From the NCBI GenBank assembly GCA_029204045.2, contig CM055077.1:14150584-14214583 (forward strand): a DNA stretch of 64,000 nt. Reading direction: 5' to 3'. The DNA comes from Tillandsia leiboldiana (Eukaryota; Streptophyta; Magnoliopsida; Poales; Bromeliaceae). A program made the position numbers and the translations under genes. The notes beneath the pieces are model-generated. The model saw only the letters and a program-made list of their open reading frames with translations, did not search any database and was not told the origin of the DNA. Of this stretch, positions 10,613 to 23,543 are shown in pieces. Within the stretch, counting starts at the first letter, position 1. Each line of letters opens with the position of its first letter.

Positions 10613-11551
10613 CTAATGATCCGCAAGGTAAAAGGATGGTGATCCGCTCACTGGAGCATGAGGCCACTGAGTCGACAACTGCCGCTGAGGCGAAAAAGGA
10701 GCCGATGCCGATGAGGGTGCCACTGAAGTCGAAAGGGGGCACGAAGCTCGAAGGTGGCATGGCTGTCCACACTTGTAACAACAACCCCATCTCTGATCAC
10801 AAGTATGCGACAAATGAGGTCCTCCACAGAATATGCATCTGTCTCTATCGCGAAGCCGTGGCCGCCCCGACTGCTGCTGTCTCTGCGTCTGATGCTGAGA
10901 CTCCTGATGATAATCCTGAACTGACCGGTCGCCCTGCTGAATGTTTTTCAAATCATCCTCCAGCTTCCTCTTCACGCTGGTCGAAAAATAGGTATCCACA
11001 ATCATACGCCGAAACTCGGACCAGGGTAACTGTCGAGAAGTCTGAAACTCCCGTGGCTCCACCCGACGCCACCAAAGATCAGCATCTCCCTCTAGGCAAT
11101 GCACCGCCATAAGAACTCTGTACTTCGGGTCGATGAAGAAATCCCTGAAAATCTTCTTCATCGCTGCTAACCATGTCCCAACCTCCCACGGCTGCGTATC
11201 CCGCCCCGAGAACCTGGGCGGTCCGTGCTTACAAAACTTAACCAGTTTGTCAGCGAAGTCCTGCTCCTCAGCCGGGGTCAAAGGCTGGGCCACGCCCTGA
11301 GCCCCGCTACTCAAAGATGGCGTCGTCGGCACAAGTGGTTCCACGGGTGGTGCCGGGGTCTCTAACACTGTCGGAGGCGGCGCCCCTCTCCGCGCTAGTA
11401 GCTGCTCAATCCGCTGCTCCTGCCGGCGGCTGCTCTCCGCCAATTGGGCTACCAAGGCCCTCAACTCAGCAATCTCAGAAGATCCAGCCTGTCCTCGCTC
11501 AACAGGGGGTGTGGGGGCACCCCGGGTAGGAATCCGACGTCGGGGAGGCAT
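10613..11551 (-). pseudogene. gag: Shortened gag of gypsy A
   Basis: A frame of 312 residues starts at the ATG ending at 11551 (MPPRRRIPTRG), the same start as gypsy B gag. It holds a coiled-coil-like segment (ELRALVAQLAESSRRQEQRI), the capsid-like FADKLVKFCKHGPPRFSG and FRRMIVDTYFSTSVKRKLEDDL regions, and a pair of cysteine motifs (CIFCGGPHLSHTC, then CYKCGQPCHLRASC). The second motif has Cys before His where gypsy B has Gly. About 100 residues present in gypsy B between DRSVQDY and the Gln-rich stretch are missing in frame. It ends soon after the zinc knuckles, without protease. It could still make a gag-like protein that packages RNA, but this is inference. Confidence 0.75.
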
Positions 11552-11819
11552 CTGCCACAAGAACCACAAGTCAGCCACACAACCACACACGACCCAATCT
11601 AGCGAAAGTCAAAGGCATCCCCCTATTTTTGTAACATTATGTTGTCTGCAGCCAACATAACTGTCCCACAAAAATAGTGTATGCCGATCCCTCTTCACTC
11701 ACTGGAAGAGTCCAAACCAAATCACCGACTTTCGCAAAAAGTCACGGCTCTCACGCCCTATCATCCTGGGGTTAGCCAAAAGCCTAGGGTTTCCTAAGTC
11801 CCAACTGACCTATCCCTAA

Positions 11820-11831
11820 GCTCTGATACCA
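11820..11831 (-). other. Primer binding site of gypsy A
   Basis: Minus strand TGGTATCAGAGC, complementary to the 3' end of initiator tRNA-Met, a few bases inside the 5' LTR end. Confidence 0.9.
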
Positions 11832-11839
11832 ACTTAATC

Positions 11840-14800
11840 TGTCACGCCCCGGGTGAAAACCAGAACCCGGGCTCGTCTACAGATCCGCCGTATACACAGA
11901 ATTTTCCGTGTACACGAAGCGCTGGTAACCTGCTCAAATATAGATGACATAATAAAAGAGCATAAACAGAGCTAAACTGGAACTAGTACATCTCAGATAA
12001 AGCTGGAAAGTAAAAGTGCAGAAGTAAACTCTCAATAATACAAATATCTCTCCCAGCTCACCAATCAAATACAACCAGCCGGCCGAAGCCAGACCCAAAA
12101 GAAATGAAAAGTAGAGTATCTGAGAGTATCGGGGTACATCTAGTAACTGAACTGGTGCCTGGGTAGACCGCTATCTAATCCGCGATCCTCTTACCTCGGT
12201 CCGCTGAGGAGGGTCCAGCAACTCCCGCAGACAACTCTGCAAAACAAAGGGAAAGAGAAAAGAGACAGCAGTGGGGGTGAGAACTACTGTAAACAGCAGC
12301 CTCCCCCTAGTGGGTAGACCTCAACTCAGACATGCCCACTAGGACTAAAAGAGGCGGAAGAATAAAACAAGGTGGTAAGCTGTAAATATGCCAACTAATG
12401 ATGTATGAAGCTACCGCTAAATGCCTCTAAAGTGCCAGCTAGGAATATAGCTAAATGTATGCATCAGAATGTAAATGCCTGCCTGTCTGGACCCAATCGA
12501 TACACCAGTAAGAACTGGTACTGCCTGCCTTGCCTGCCAAATCGGGTATGCCAGCCTACGCATAACACCGATAGGGAATGAGAGTCTCAAGGACTCGAAG
12601 CCTGTAAATCGCACACTCCGGAGTGGCACTCGAGGGGAGCGACCCACACGAGTAAAGTAACTCTGTCATCAGTATCACAAGTATCTCTGTATCGAGTATC
12701 ACTGTATAGCAGGACTGGATCATGACAACGATCAAAGTGGGAAAAATCCTCCACTAAAGAAAGACCCGATCTCAACCTGATGCAAGATAAACAAATAGTG
12801 GGAAACTCCCTCCACTAAAGACCTGATACCCAATCTGATGCATAAGCGACCTCCGGTCCACCGCCCAATGTCCGCGGTTGCCGCAATACCCTGCCATCAA
12901 GCCCTGCTTGTCCCAAAACCCAAGAACCTGACTACACTATCCCAAACCCCCTGCTCGCGTAGGAGCTGCAAATACCCCGAGCCTCAAATGAAAGGAGAAA
13001 AGAATAATAAAAAGGTTTCTCCTATGTCAATTCCAGCATGATAGTGTAGCAGAAAAAGGTGGCCTATCTAGGTGACCATACAAGCATGCAAATGTCCCAA
13101 GATGGTATATATAAAATATAGCAGATATCGATATGATCTTACCTTGCTAAAGCATGCAGATAAATGCATAAGGATAGTAAATAGGAGATAACCTGTGCCT
13201 GTCTATACCTCATGCCCAAGCCCACAATTTATTAATCAGCCTTCTAATCATAGAAGCTACTCCAATGCCTAGTGGGTAATCAAAAGTAGAGGTTCACAAC
13301 AACACCCATGATCACAAACATGTCCCACATATGACATCTGGTCCACCGTCTGCTATCCGCGGTGGCCATAATACCCAAGAAGCTAAAATCCAGGCCCCGG
13401 CTACACTATTCCAATCCCCTGCTCAAATCCGAGCAACAAATAGCCACCTGACTAAAGAATAGGGGGAGAAGGAGCAAATAGGTTTCTTCTAAATCAAATC
13501 CCAACATAAAGTGTAGCGATAAGAAATGGCCCTACAAAATGTCCAAATAAGCCAGCCTATGTCCTCATGAGAGATAGGAGAAAATGTGATAAATAGTGGT
13601 TCGACTAGTGTATCAATTAATAGCTTCACCTGGGTGTAATCATCATGCTAAAATCATAATCCGACCACACCTGTCTATAATCTGCTAATCACCCTCATAT
13701 AAACCATCCCCCTATGCCTGTCCAAAATATTCTCAAGTGGTACCCTCCCGCAAGACATTTCATAATATCCATCATAAAAGTAAATCCCCCATGCTAAGTT
13801 AAATGCCAATAATATTCCCATAAGCATGTATAAGTTCCAACCACTATCACGTTTCCACTATGATATTATCCATATGATAGGCTCACAATTATTTGGTTAA
13901 GCATGCATGTTTAATAAGTGACCATTCAAGCATGCAAAGTACTTTATAATTATCAAAACATGATTCAAGTATTCTAGTTCTCACAAAGTAGAGGTATGCC
14001 GTTTAAATAAGCTTCCATTTTACTAAGTTGCCCAAGTTGGTTTATGTATATGTATAAGAGGTCCCATCATGCATATACAACATATCCACTTTAACAAAGC
14101 TCTTCCCATGGTTTTAGGCGACATATTATTTACAAGAATTAACCATTAATCAGCACTTAGTCCTTTTGAAGTCACAAACTCTAGTTATAAGTCCAATTTC
14201 CTGATTGGCATGCCAGATTCATTTTACCGGTTCTTTTAACAATGCAACATAGTAGCAACTCAAATAGGCCTAGTGGGGACATCACAAGTAGGAGGATAAA
14301 CAACGGTACCCACCTCGAGCGCTAAATCCGGTCCTCGAAGGCTAAGTCCGCGCCCGATCCGAAAATCCCGCAATACTGCACCATAAGTCCCAAAGGATGC
14401 ACACATAATTATTATCCAAGTTTAATCTAAAAATCTGTCCCCAAAAATCTGTTAATAGTTCAGCCATTTTCACCTGCGAAACGTGCCCAAGAAATTCCCA
14501 AAAAAATACTACTGCGATCTACGCGACGATCCGGTCGAAACAAGTACCTGCACGTCTCCACACGATTTTCCTACGCTGAGAACCAAAATCGACAAGGGAA
14601 CCACCCCGAACAATACATTCATCCAAAACTGCGATACAAGGTTCTGTAAAAAGGGGTTTCTCACCTTCGGGGAAAATTCCAGAAAATCCAAGAAAATTCA
14701 GAGACTCTCCTTGCGATGCATAGATGCAAATCCTCTTTTGAATCGCCCTGATCCGACGTCCGTGCGCAAAGTTATCGCCAAAACAAGGCAGTGCTGTCCC

Positions 14801-15658
14801 AAAACTCCGCGACGGAAAAAGGGTCAAAATGAGGCCACAGAAACTCCAACAAAGCCTCGGAATCAGAAGAAACCCACAACAGAGAAAATGAAGCCCTACC
14901 TGTTAAGAATGCAACGGCACAAAAATCGTGAAAATGGGAGGTCGGGATGAGTCGGGGGAGCCTGAACACCGAAATACGACGAATCAGGTTGCCGTAAAAT
15001 GATCGTCGCGCCGCGCCGGAAAAATCTCAAACCTTGGGATCCGAGCCTCCTAAAATCCTGAGAAGTCTACAGGAGGTGTAGAATTGAGAGAGGAAAATTT
15101 TCTTAGAAGGGACCTCGGAGTGAAACCGAACAGGAGAAGAGGATTTTGGCCCTCAAATGACCTATATAAAGCCAAAAAACCACCCTGCAACCGGCCGCCA
15201 AAACTCCGTGGACCGCACACCGTAGGCCTGCTAATCAGCGCCTGCCACCTGTCCTAGCGCCGGCTCATGCACCCTGCCGCGCTGCTCCATGGACCGGCTG
15301 CTGCGGACCGGCCAATGTGGGCCCGCCACGTGGCGCCCCCGGTGGTCCACGACTTCCCCATGCACCAGAAACCACCAGAAACATCCGGGAGTCCGTTTTT
15401 GGGCATCCGGACTCCGAATTCAACAAGTAAATAGTCGTTTTCAAGCGTTTTTCGGCGCTGAATCTAAATACGCCCTCCGTTTGGCCTAGAAACCTTTCTA
15501 AAATTCGGCAAATGCCGCCGAAGGCCAAACTAACAATAAATACTACCATGGACCCATCTGTGCCGTCCCTTTGACACACTGTGGATCAAACACCATCAAT
15601 AGGTGTTTACACATTGGACTCACGGGAAAAACAGTGCATGGAAACCTGGATCATCACA
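11840..15658 (-). repeat. 5' LTR of gypsy A (right copy)
   Basis: 3819 bp, near-identical to 5454-9273. The only indel I noticed is one C lost near 13768; the rest are scattered substitutions. Confidence 0.92.
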
Positions 15659-15663
15659 GGGTT

Positions 15664-15910
15664 GGAGTCCGTGGAGTCGGTAATCACCTTGTTATCTTTC
15701 AAATTCTTAGTGGATTGTTATTGCGTGTTGGTCCCGTGGTTTTTACTCCTGTGATGGAGTTTTCCACGTAAATCTCGGTGTGCTGTTTTTATTTTTTGCA
15801 TTTATTTTAAATTGAACTGAGATTTGGTTTTTTGGTTATTACACCTATTCACACCCCCTCTAGGTGTTTGATAGAACCTATTTAGATCCTTGGGGATCCA
15901 TAAACCTACA
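15664..15910 (+). repeat. 3' LTR of copia element E, part 2
   Basis: Continues the E LTR after gypsy A and its target duplication. It aligns with the end of copia1 LTRs (GGTCCCGTGGTTTTTACTCC, GGAGTTTTCCACGTAAA, ACACCTATTCAC.CCCCTCTAGGTGTTT) and ends CCTACA at 15910. No primer site follows, as expected for a 3' LTR. Confidence 0.8.
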
Positions 15911-16695
15911 AGAGCAAGTTTGGTTCGAAGCATAAGGCATCTGTACCAAAGTTGAGTTGGAAAGCGAGCCTGAAAAATCAAAATCTATAAAAATTACAGA
16001 TTGTTGCATGGCATACTAGTACCTCAAGCCACGTACCGGAACACCATTGACGGCTGAGAAAAACCAGCTCTCAGGTTTTGAGGAACTAGGGGAGATGTAC
16101 CGGTATGGGACCCGCGTACCGGTACCAGAGCCTGTGTATCGGTACGTCAACCCGTGTACTGGTTTACCTCAAGCCGCTGATAGCACGAGTTGAGTTGGTC
16201 AACTAGAGTTAAATAGTGCGTTTATGTGGGGTTAACTCAAGTTAAAACCTCACCCCCTCTTACAGCAAACCCCATTCCCCTTATATATTGTTTCTCTCTT
16301 CTCTTTCTCTCTCTAGAAGCTTGGGAGAGAGGAAACCTTAGCTTGGAGGCTTCAAGGGATTGATCTCTTGTGAGACAAGAGACTTAAAGAAGACTTCCAA
16401 AGGAGGTTCTTGGAGGTAGAATGAGACTTCTTCTCCATTTTTTGGGTTAAGAACAAAAGGTAAATTTCTAGGATTTTAGTATTTTCGAGTTTTATGGGCT
16501 TTAGAAGAGACTTATTGATCTCTTATGGGTTTTTGTCCCATTTTTAGGAATTGTCTTGGAGAGAAAGTGGATCAAACCCAAGTTCTTTCAAGAGAAACAT
16601 AAAGGTGGGGGATTTCACCAAAAATGGTGAACTTATCTCTTTTTTCCTTTGCTTTTCTATGATTTAGAAGAATAAATGTAAGAGTAAATGCATTT
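15911..16695 (+). mobile_element. E-like internal promoter and leader fragment
   Basis: There is no coding frame. 16031-16172 holds several GTACCGGAAC, GTACCGGTAC and GTATCGGTAC motifs, the E-family palindrome. A TATA-like TATATATT lies at 16282-16289, followed by a CT-rich leader and a donor-like AAAAG/GTAAAT at 16455-16464. This order (palindromes, TATA, leader, donor) matches the region ahead of the envelope-like gene in copia1 (30745-31035). I read it as the same region of another E-like element, cut by gypsy D at 16696. It could instead be a decayed LTR. Confidence 0.5.
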
Positions 16696-16994
16696 TGTCA
16701 CGCCCCGGGGGTTTCACTCAGCGAAAACAATCAACGAAAAAGGATTTGTTTTGCGTATTAATTTTTTTTTTTTTTTTGAAATTCCTTCTTCCCCGGTGCG
16801 TGCCCAGACCCGCCGCATATACAGAATCACCCTGCAAGCGGACAGAGTCTCCTCTGTATATGCACGGCGTCGCAGCTAATACAACATGCAATCATAGTAG
16901 TTTATTCAATCACAACAGTTCTCAATGCTTATACAACGTACCCATTCTCAAGGCCGATCAATTTGAAAGGATAAATCCACAATTTATTTAAAGC

Positions 16995-17148
16995 GGTGCC
17001 CACTCGGCACCCGGGTTTCTAAAACAGTTCGAAAACCATAAATCCACAGAGTTTTTGAAACAGTGCCCACACGACACTCAGGTTTTGAAATCTGTTTTCT
17101 AAAATCCATAAATCCACAGGGTTTTGAAAATGGTGCCCACACGACACC
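16995..17148. repeat. Diverged tandem repeat with hairpins in LTR of D
   Basis: Three units of about 70 bp each contain a hairpin: GGTGCC/GGCACC with loop CACTC (16995-17011), AGTG/CACT with loop CCCACACGA (17062-17078) and GGTG/CACC with the same loop (17132-17148). An A-T pair is replaced by G-C between units 2 and 3. Copies in the right LTR lie near 23270 and at 34990-35080. Confidence 0.6.
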
Positions 17149-17595
17149 CAAGTTTTGAAAACGATTTTTGCAATTTCTTTTTCTTTTTCTTTCTTTCCTT
17201 TTGAAATACGGCCGAACAGAGATAAGAAATTAACATCCACATAACCAAAGAGTAGAGTACCGACATCCACACCGACCCCACGAGGGTATCGAGAACCACA
17301 CAATAGTCTACAAGAAATAAATGAAATGCGACAGAAAGGGAAACACCGTCTGGGATCTCGAAGGACCCGAAAGCTCCTGACTCGGCCTCACTGTCGCCTA
17401 GCTCTCACCCCTGGAGGAACCTGTCACGGAGTGGGAAGTCAGTGACACGATAATACCAAAATAAAGCAGGAAAAGTAGTAAAGTCGACCGTCAGACGATC
17501 CGGAGCAACCACCCTCCCAAGAGGGGAGGAGAAACACGAACACCTGTAAAATCTGACCACGACGAGCATCTACGTCGACAGGTCGCACCGCTCAC

Positions 17596-17645
17596 AAAGA
17601 GCCACCGCTCATAAAGAGCCACCGCTCATAAAGAGCCACCGCTCG
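17596..17645. repeat. 17-bp tandem repeat in LTR of D
   Basis: Three near-identical units AAAGAGCCACCGCTCAT; the right LTR has a partly decayed version at about 35530-35578. Confidence 0.8.
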
Positions 17646-20600
17646 CACCTTGGCGCCTCAAACCCCCCACCTGTGGGGGCCCCCGCTACGTCCCCTCGTG
17701 GGTTTACACGGGTCATAGACCACTTTTCCGGAAAAGCGCACCCTTTGCGGTGGCCAAACCGCGGGTGCGCGTGCTGCAGCCTCGAGCATAGTAACCAAGT
17801 ACACCAGATAAAACCGATAGTAATGAACCATAAAGATCGCCAAATATACAAAGTATAACTCAATAGCAAGGACCATAAATACCATCCACGTTAGCACAGT
17901 TAAACGTAAAATCAGAAGTAGTTGCAACCGTCGGAAGCCCGACGCTAAGTCTCAAACGAAAACCCACCTGAATGCGGGCCGATCCCGAACTCCCGCTAGA
18001 CTACCGGGAGGCTGGTGCTAAACTGCTGGGCCCTGAACAGAAACTATGATCAGAACTAGACTCACTCATACCCATCCCGATAACACTACAATAACATCTC
18101 GCTAATACGGGCACTTAGCCGACCCTAGGCTTAAGCCGAAGTTCCCGAAAAATCCACTGGACCTCCAATCATGACCCGCCAACGTTCTAAAAATACCCAA
18201 ATATCGTCCAACTACACCTGCTGTCCCTAAACATCATAATTTTGATGTTTGGGCAGACTGGGACCAAATCACAATTTCCTCTATTGAATTATTGCTATAA
18301 ATACACCTTTTTTTTTATGCGTTGTTTTGGCTCGTTCTTCCAAACCAGGAAGCCAAAGACAGCGCCGTAAATTTCAGCGCGTCTGGTTTGACGAGGCGGA
18401 ACCTGTGCTCACAAGTTTGGGCCGACAAGAGGCCCACAAATAAAATTGGCCCATAATCGCTTAAACCCTCAATTATCACTCTACTAACACTCACATATTA
18501 CTTGACCAGATTTGAACTAAAAGTGAGCATCATGCTCTGGATAATATACTGAGTCGAGGGCTCACCTTGGGCGTGTCGGAGACCGGCCGGAAAGCTCGCC
18601 GGAGCAACACCACCACAAGGCAAGGAGCTTGGTTTGGGCAACTTGGATCAAAACAACCTCAACCCTGCAACAGAGGTGAGCACATGGTCAAGAGCCCTTG
18701 CAGATGAAGGTTGGTCACGGCCAAACCTGGCGCCGGTGGCCGAAGACGGCGGCGGCCGGAGAAAAGCCCAATTATCCTCAACCTTAAACAAGGTTGAGCC
18801 AGTTCAATTACCAGGGGTTCTAGGCCTAAACAAAAATGGTAGAAAGTCTCTAATTAACACTTAGAGCTTACCCGAAACGGTGGCCGGCAGTCCGAAGCGG
18901 CGGCGGCGGCGGCGGTGGTGATGCTCGGCCAAAGAAAAGGGTGCAACTACAAAACAGAAAATTCCCACGTTCAAATTTTCATGCAAAGGAATGGGAAGCT
19001 CCAACTTAACCATAAGAACATACGCGAGTCGGTTTCCCACCTCGCAAAGCTCCGGGTTGGCCGGAAAATGAGTTCGCCGGAAAACTAGAGCTCTAATGGC
19101 GGAATCCGGTCCGGTGCACCCGAGCCTCTGCAACTTGGACCAAAAGATTCTGCTGGATGCCAGGGACCTTCCTGCAGTGGTGGTCGGCGACGGGGTCGAG
19201 CGGCGGCGCCGGTTGAGGGAATTCCGGCGAAGTGCACAAAAAGCCGGTTCTAGGGCATCCCCGTACGGCGCGGTCCCTCAACCGATCTTCCCCAAACTTT
19301 GCAGGTGAGTTGCAGTCGATGAGGAGAAGAGAAACAACGGTTCCGATCGTGTTTTCAACGATCGAAAAAACTCCGCTCTCAAGATCGGCCGAAAACAAGA
19401 TTTTCCCGCACCAAGTTCTTCCGCCGGCTACCGGAGGCGCGGCGACGGCTCGGGCTTCACAGAGAGAGCCCACTCAACATCAGGAACCACACACACACAC
19501 ACGGGCCAAAATAACCAAACATTCTCCAAAAAAACCTTACCTAGCCGGAGCAACAATGGAGAAGATGACTCCGGGGCGGCTCCCGTCGGAGCTGGGTCTC
19601 GGCTCGGGTTTCAGACGCATGGAAACACCCTCAGAAGAGGCTTGGTGCAATCAGAGCTCTGCTTGATGCTCCCAACACAACCAACCCGAGAAGAATAATA
19701 TTCTTCTTATTTCTTCTTCTCCGGCGATGAAGGTGGCGGCGGCGGCCGGTTGCTGCTCCGGGGAGTGCAACAGAAGGGGTGGAAGGAGTTGGGTTGCGGC
19801 TGGGGGCTCGGGCTGCGGGGTTAGGGTTTAAAGGAACCCTAACCCTAACATGCATAATATATAATGTATATATGCACAATTGCAATTTAGTCCTTTAACT
19901 CTTAACCCTTTGAGCCCAGTCCTTCACAGCAGCTCTCTTTCACCATTAAGTCCCTCTCCAAGTAGTGGCACACAAAACGGAGCATAACCTATAAGGTGTT
20001 TTGCACAAAATACCATATTTTCACTATTTTTCGCACTTTTCGAGGCATTTTAGCCATCAAATCGAAAAAAGGACTTCGCCACGACGTCCGGCTCGACGAA
20101 ACCTATCAGGTAGCGATTTTTGTTTTTCGAGAAAACGCCCGGATAAATTCTCGGTCCAAAAACACTGTACCAAAATATAGTTTATCGCATTTTTTGAGAC
20201 CCTAGGGTCGTCAGACGGAAATTCCGTCAGCGCCATTGCGCTCAGAACGTCAAAATTAGCTAGAATCGTCAACTCATACTGCTAGGTTTGGATTTTGGAC
20301 AGTGAAATGGCCAACGACCGATCAAGAGGGGACCGAAATCAGGGGTTACTATTCATTTTACTATTCACTTAAGTCGTGGGTCCCACTAGTTTTCTTGCTG
20401 ATTTCTGGACGATCCGACCGTCGGATCAGCAAACGGTCTATACCATTTCCACTCGATTCGACGAGACGGTCGCACTGGCGACCTAAGATTTCCGAGATCA
20501 GACTCGGATCGGAAAGGCGGAATTTGTGCTTCGGCAACTGTGCCATCCGTACACCGGTACACACCACTAAGGTTAATTTTGTTTCCTCGCACACATTCGC

Positions 20601-20647
20601 ACCTGAAAAACACTCTTTACACTAACACAATTTTCCCGAGTATTACA

Positions 20648-22967
20648 CCACTCACACCTTAAAAGAAGTTTCGTCCTCGAAACTTGAACACACCAGGAAT
20701 CCCATAAATGGGGAAAGTGCCCAACCATGTCCGACTTGCACTCCCAAATGGCTTCGCGCCCCCCATGATCCGCTCGTTTCTCTCTGGCACTAGGAGAGAT
20801 TGCAGTTTCCCCGTCGGGCACTGACGTTCGGCCTTTATTCGATGACCGACCCAAAAGCAAGCCACGCGTTGTGCTACATCCCTTGTCAATTTAAGCCACC
20901 AACAGTCTGCTGTTGATCCGTCCTGCTACGTAATCGCGGTTACCGGTATGTCTCCTGTCTGACCCTTACCGCTCCAGGCATCGACTGCTCCACTTGTCTT
21001 TCCGGAGTGATCTTGATTGGACGCATCGTTTCCTTGAGTTGCTCGGTCGTAAAGGCCTTAACTCTCCCCCGCGATGCCCAAACTCACACCTTTGGAGTTT
21101 GGCCTACCCTCTCTCGTCCCTGAGGGTCTGAAGGGTCACCCGAAGACGCTCCTTGTTCGTACGCAAGTTGACCCAAGAAGGGTCTGGAAACTTTCTGTTC
21201 ATCAAACCCGCGAACACCGTTGGGGCGCTCAATAATCCAACCCCCGAAGCGATGACACGTGAAACGCCATATATCTCTTGGCGAAACTCGGTGGTAACCC
21301 TGAACGAAAAACTACCGGACTGAACCGCCCTAAGGTTTCAGACAGACGACGGCTCGGCCCACCTGGCAACCCTACCGTCCCGTCTCTCTTGATCGAAACT
21401 AACCTAAGTAAGCCTGCTCCTCGACTTGGAGCTCCCTGCTATGACGCCACTGGTTCGCGGACCACCTCTGACGGTGTTGAGCAGTCAGCAGCCAAAGTCT
21501 TGCGATGCGTCGAGGTACCCCGGTCCTACCACCAAACCCGGACCGACGGCCCGTAAATGCCCAAACTAACCCGACCACAAAGGGGGAAGCCACACTAATA
21601 CCCTTACAAAACTCCAGGATGTGCCAATCCAACTAGCTGGGTCACCGCCTACAAGTAATCTTCCTTTGAAAACGACGAACCCACCCGTCGCCAACACGGA
21701 CTACTAGCTCGGAGCATAACCACCATCCCGGGTTGTCCGTTTCGACTGTCCGTTCTACCGAGGCGACGGTCAAAACTAACGCTAGATTTCAGCTCTAGGT
21801 CCTGCCACGAGGCCTACCCCATAGAGAAAGTTGCATGCAGGGCATCCTAGCCGAGAGTGACCAATGCCAGAACGCCGTGCGGTCAACAACCCCCCGTTGA
21901 CCCGTACTGCCTCACAATCACTAAACTCGCAACCCAAATCCTCAAGACTATAACTTGGTCATGGGAAGCTGGCGACGACAACCAAGAAATACGGTCCTAC
22001 CTCCGTCTTGGTGCCGAAGGGGTGCGACACTCTGGTTAACCCCTACCGCTCGGTCACAATCTATTGCCCCTCCAAGCACCGTGCACCGAACCGAGCTGCA
22101 CACCCCCCAGACCAAACGCTCACTTTCCCAACTAGGAGTATTCTAAGCTCTAGGTCCGCTCAACCAAACTCGAGCCCATACGAAACAAGATTTGCTAGCC
22201 CCGGGAGTTTCCTTTCTCAACCCAAAGGAGAACCTCACCTCGACGATTTCTACCACCATCGCAGTGTCTACAGTAAATGCCGAACTATGGGTGACCACCA
22301 TAGGGGAAGAGTCCTCATACCCACCCCGACCCTATCCAAGATGCAAAAGGTTCGACCGACGATCTGCTATAGCCTAAAACCGGAAGACCTGAAAGGTACA
22401 ACCTTAGGCAAGAGTCACCCGGTTACTTATGTCCGATAAAACAGCTGACACACTAACAACCACCACGGATTTCACTACTATCAGTTTCCATTACTAACGA
22501 CGACAAGAACGCTGCCAGAGGAAGGGGTTCGGAAAAACCACAAGCCGGCGCAACCATTTGCTGTGTTAACAGCCGTACCAAGTGCATGAACACCGTCAGC
22601 AGACCCACCGTGTCCCGCGCTGGTTGCTTAATCCATTGATTCCCAGCAACCATCAAGACCCCGGTGGCAGCCGGCCTCGACCCTCGCCTCCAAAACAACA
22701 GGACTACACAAGCACGACAACCGAGCTAAACCGAGAAACAAAACTCAACCCGTACACACACACAACACAAGTCAGCGCTAGACTCCGCTAGCATAGCACT
22801 CAACCAACTATCGAGAAAAGGGACCTATACTCCCCCCCCCCCCGATCACTCGCGTTCTACACTTCTATGCCCTACTCATTTCAATCATTAGTAGCTAAGT
22901 GAGGTATCTCTGTGGATGTCGGGCACTAACTGTTGTGATTAAAGAAAGTCTCTGATACCATCTAATC
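20648..22967 (-). other. Non-coding interior of gypsy D
   Basis: 2.3 kb with no frame longer than about 145 codons and no recognisable gag, protease, RT or integrase motif. The left edge (minus strand) resembles the end of pol next to the polypurine tract of gypsy A and B (AGTTTCGAGGACGAAACTTC), but the tract itself is poor. The primer site is TGGTATCAGAGA at 22949-22960. A run of 12 C (22832-22843; G on the sense strand) lies in the leader. Confidence 0.7.
22949..22960 (-). other. Primer binding site of gypsy D
   Basis: Minus strand TGGTATCAGAGA, one base different from the initiator tRNA-Met site of the other elements, eight bases inside the 5' LTR. Confidence 0.8.
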
Positions 22968-23316
22968 TGTCACGCCCCGGGGGTTTCACTCAGCGGAAAC
23001 AATCAACGAAAAAGGATTTGTTTTGCGTATTAATTTTTTTTTTTTTTTGAAATTCCTTCTTCCCCGGTGCGTGCCCAGACCCGCCGCATATACAGAATCA
23101 CCCTGCAAACGGAGAGAGTCTCCTCGGTATATGCACGGCGTCGCAGCTAATACAACATGCAATCATAGTAGTTTATTCAATCACAACAGTTCTCAATGCT
23201 TACACAACGTACCCATTCTCAAGGCCGATCAATTTGAAAGGATAAATCCACAATTTTTTTTAAAGCGGTGCCCACTCGGCACCCGGGTTTCTAAAACAGT
23301 TCGAAAACCATAAATC
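22968..23316 (-). repeat. 5' LTR of gypsy D, part 1
   Basis: Near-identical to 16696-17046. copia1 interrupts it at 23316 after the target site AAATC. Confidence 0.88.
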
Positions 23317-23543
23317 TGTTACGGAATTTGAGTTGGCGTAGTTTCGTGAAAGTTTCAAGTCCTGAAGATTGAAGGTGAAGAAAGTTGGATCATTTAACTC
23401 AATCTCAAGAAAGAAGAATTCAAAAGGATCAGGTATGTTTAACTAAAGATTTTGTGTGATCCGAATACTTCTTGTAGTATAGAAACACTTGGAAGAATCT
23501 TTCATTGCATAAAAATCAAAAACTGGACTTGGGACATGCTCAG

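Larger units (their letters stand above)
5454..15658 (-). mobile_element. Gypsy element A (Tekay-like, non-autonomous)
   Basis: A complete insertion of about 10.2 kb. LTRs are 5454-9273 and 11840-15658; the 5-bp target duplication GGGTT is at 5449-5453 and 15659-15663. The primer site is at 11820-11831 and the polypurine tract at 9274-9286, both read on the minus strand. By eye the LTRs differ at about 22 positions in 3.82 kb, so the insertion is recent. The 2.57-kb interior keeps only a shortened gag and unreadable pol remnants, with no RT, so it must have moved with proteins from another element. It interrupts the 3' LTR of copia E. Confidence 0.93.
16696..20647 (-). repeat. 3' LTR of gypsy D (left copy)
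   Basis: About 3952 bp on the plus strand from TGTCACGCCCCGGGGGTTTC to GAGTATTACA, followed by TTAAAAGAAGTTTCGTCCTC, which parallels the sequence after the A and B LTRs. It contains a hairpin-forming tandem repeat (16995-17148), AAAGAGCCACCGCTCAT units (17596-17645) and a short CA tract near 19490. The frames inside show no known domain. Confidence 0.8.

Noticed and set aside
18600..19700. Captured host gene exons inside the gypsy D LTR
   Set aside because: Several frames of 70-145 codons exist, but none shows a domain, splice structure or codon bias; the sequence is simply a long LTR.
19815..19854. Telomere-like CCCTAA words
   Set aside because: Only two consecutive units, inside the gypsy D LTR; too short for an interstitial telomere tract.
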